Source: JBFHER01 sp041584055 (GTDB lineage: Bacteria; Bacteroidota; Bacteroidia; Bacteroidales; UBA5342). Taken from it: a stretch of 6,502 nt of DNA. The stretch's first letter is position 1, and each line of letters starts with the position of its first letter. Both the position numbers and the translations under genes were made by a program. The stretch is from contig JBFHER010000223.1 of assembly GCA_041584055.1 (NCBI GenBank), positions 1 to 6,502 of the forward strand. The letters run 5' to 3'. Below, piece by piece: positions 6,354 to 6,502 of this stretch. The notes under the pieces are model-generated. The model did not search any database, was not told the origin of the DNA, and was given only the letters and a program-made list of their open reading frames with translations.

Positions 6354-6502
6354 TCAATTTTCCTCAGGCGGATCCGGTAGGGCAATTTGAATTTTAGGAT
6401 TGATTCTTCTCAGTGCATCACGAATATCTTCCTCCGGCTGAATAAAATTCTCTTTTCCCCAAAATGTTGGATCATATTCCATGGTTTCTTCAGATAAAAC
6501 AA
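6354..6502 (-). CDS. C-terminal end of a gene cut by the window edge (possibly a Bacteroidota CarboxypepD_reg-like surface protein)
   Basis: An open frame enters at the right edge and ends at TGA (6356-6354), leaving 48 codons. The visible tail reads SEETMEYDPTFWGKENFIQP followed by EEDIRDALRRI, and ends in the proline- and acid-rich LPDPPEEN. A D-x-x-F-W-G-x-x-N-x-I-x-P-x-E-x-I-x-x-A pattern recurs, from memory, at the C-termini of large Bacteroidota proteins that begin with a carboxypeptidase-regulatory-like domain and are surface-linked. That family call is tentative because no domain core is visible. The reading frame itself is credible: it is open throughout, rich in charged residues and ends cleanly. 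It converges on the DUF1761 gene. Confidence 0.6.
   Translation of the reverse strand, partial: VLSEETMEYDPTFWGKENFIQPEEDIRDALRRINPKIQIALPDPPEEN

Overview
The window looks like chromosomal DNA from a member of the Bacteroidota. It is moderately AT-rich. The genes lack clear Shine-Dalgarno sites, and the proteins match types I recognise from that phylum: a Bacteroidota-style FtsE, a SusA-like GH13 enzyme with the RVEPP..WW..GM N-terminal domain, a DUF1761 membrane protein, and a tail typical of surface-associated proteins. I cannot name a genus.

Layout. Minus strand, read right to left: pgmB (beta-phosphoglucomutase, 5602-4949), a GH65 maltose phosphorylase (4925-2646), a GH13 neopullulanase/cyclomaltodextrinase-like enzyme (2606-795), then after a 100-base gap ftsE (694-17). 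Spacers of 23 and 39 bases join the first three into a probable operon. A weak hairpin followed by a T-run (721-768) may separate it from ftsE. Plus strand: a four-helix DUF1761 membrane protein (5809-6222) is divergent from pgmB. The right edge holds the last 48 codons of a minus-strand gene (6354-6502) that converges on the DUF1761 gene.

How the genes work together. The GH13 enzyme should cut maltodextrins (or cyclic or branched forms) to maltose and glucose. The GH65 enzyme splits maltose with phosphate into glucose and beta-glucose-1-phosphate. PgmB converts beta-glucose-1-phosphate to glucose-6-phosphate for glycolysis. This is the known energy-saving phosphorolytic route for maltose. 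No transporter, SusC/SusD pair or regulator lies in the window. The GH13 protein has no visible signal peptide, unlike typical periplasmic SusA, so the whole module may act in the cytoplasm. FtsE is a cell-division ATPase and is probably an unrelated neighbour.

I found no RNA gene, CRISPR array, insertion sequence or phage element, and no clear case for a new system. The points most worth checking are the leaderless GH13 enzyme, the inverted repeat filling the GH65-GH13 spacer, and the palindrome in the divergent promoter region.
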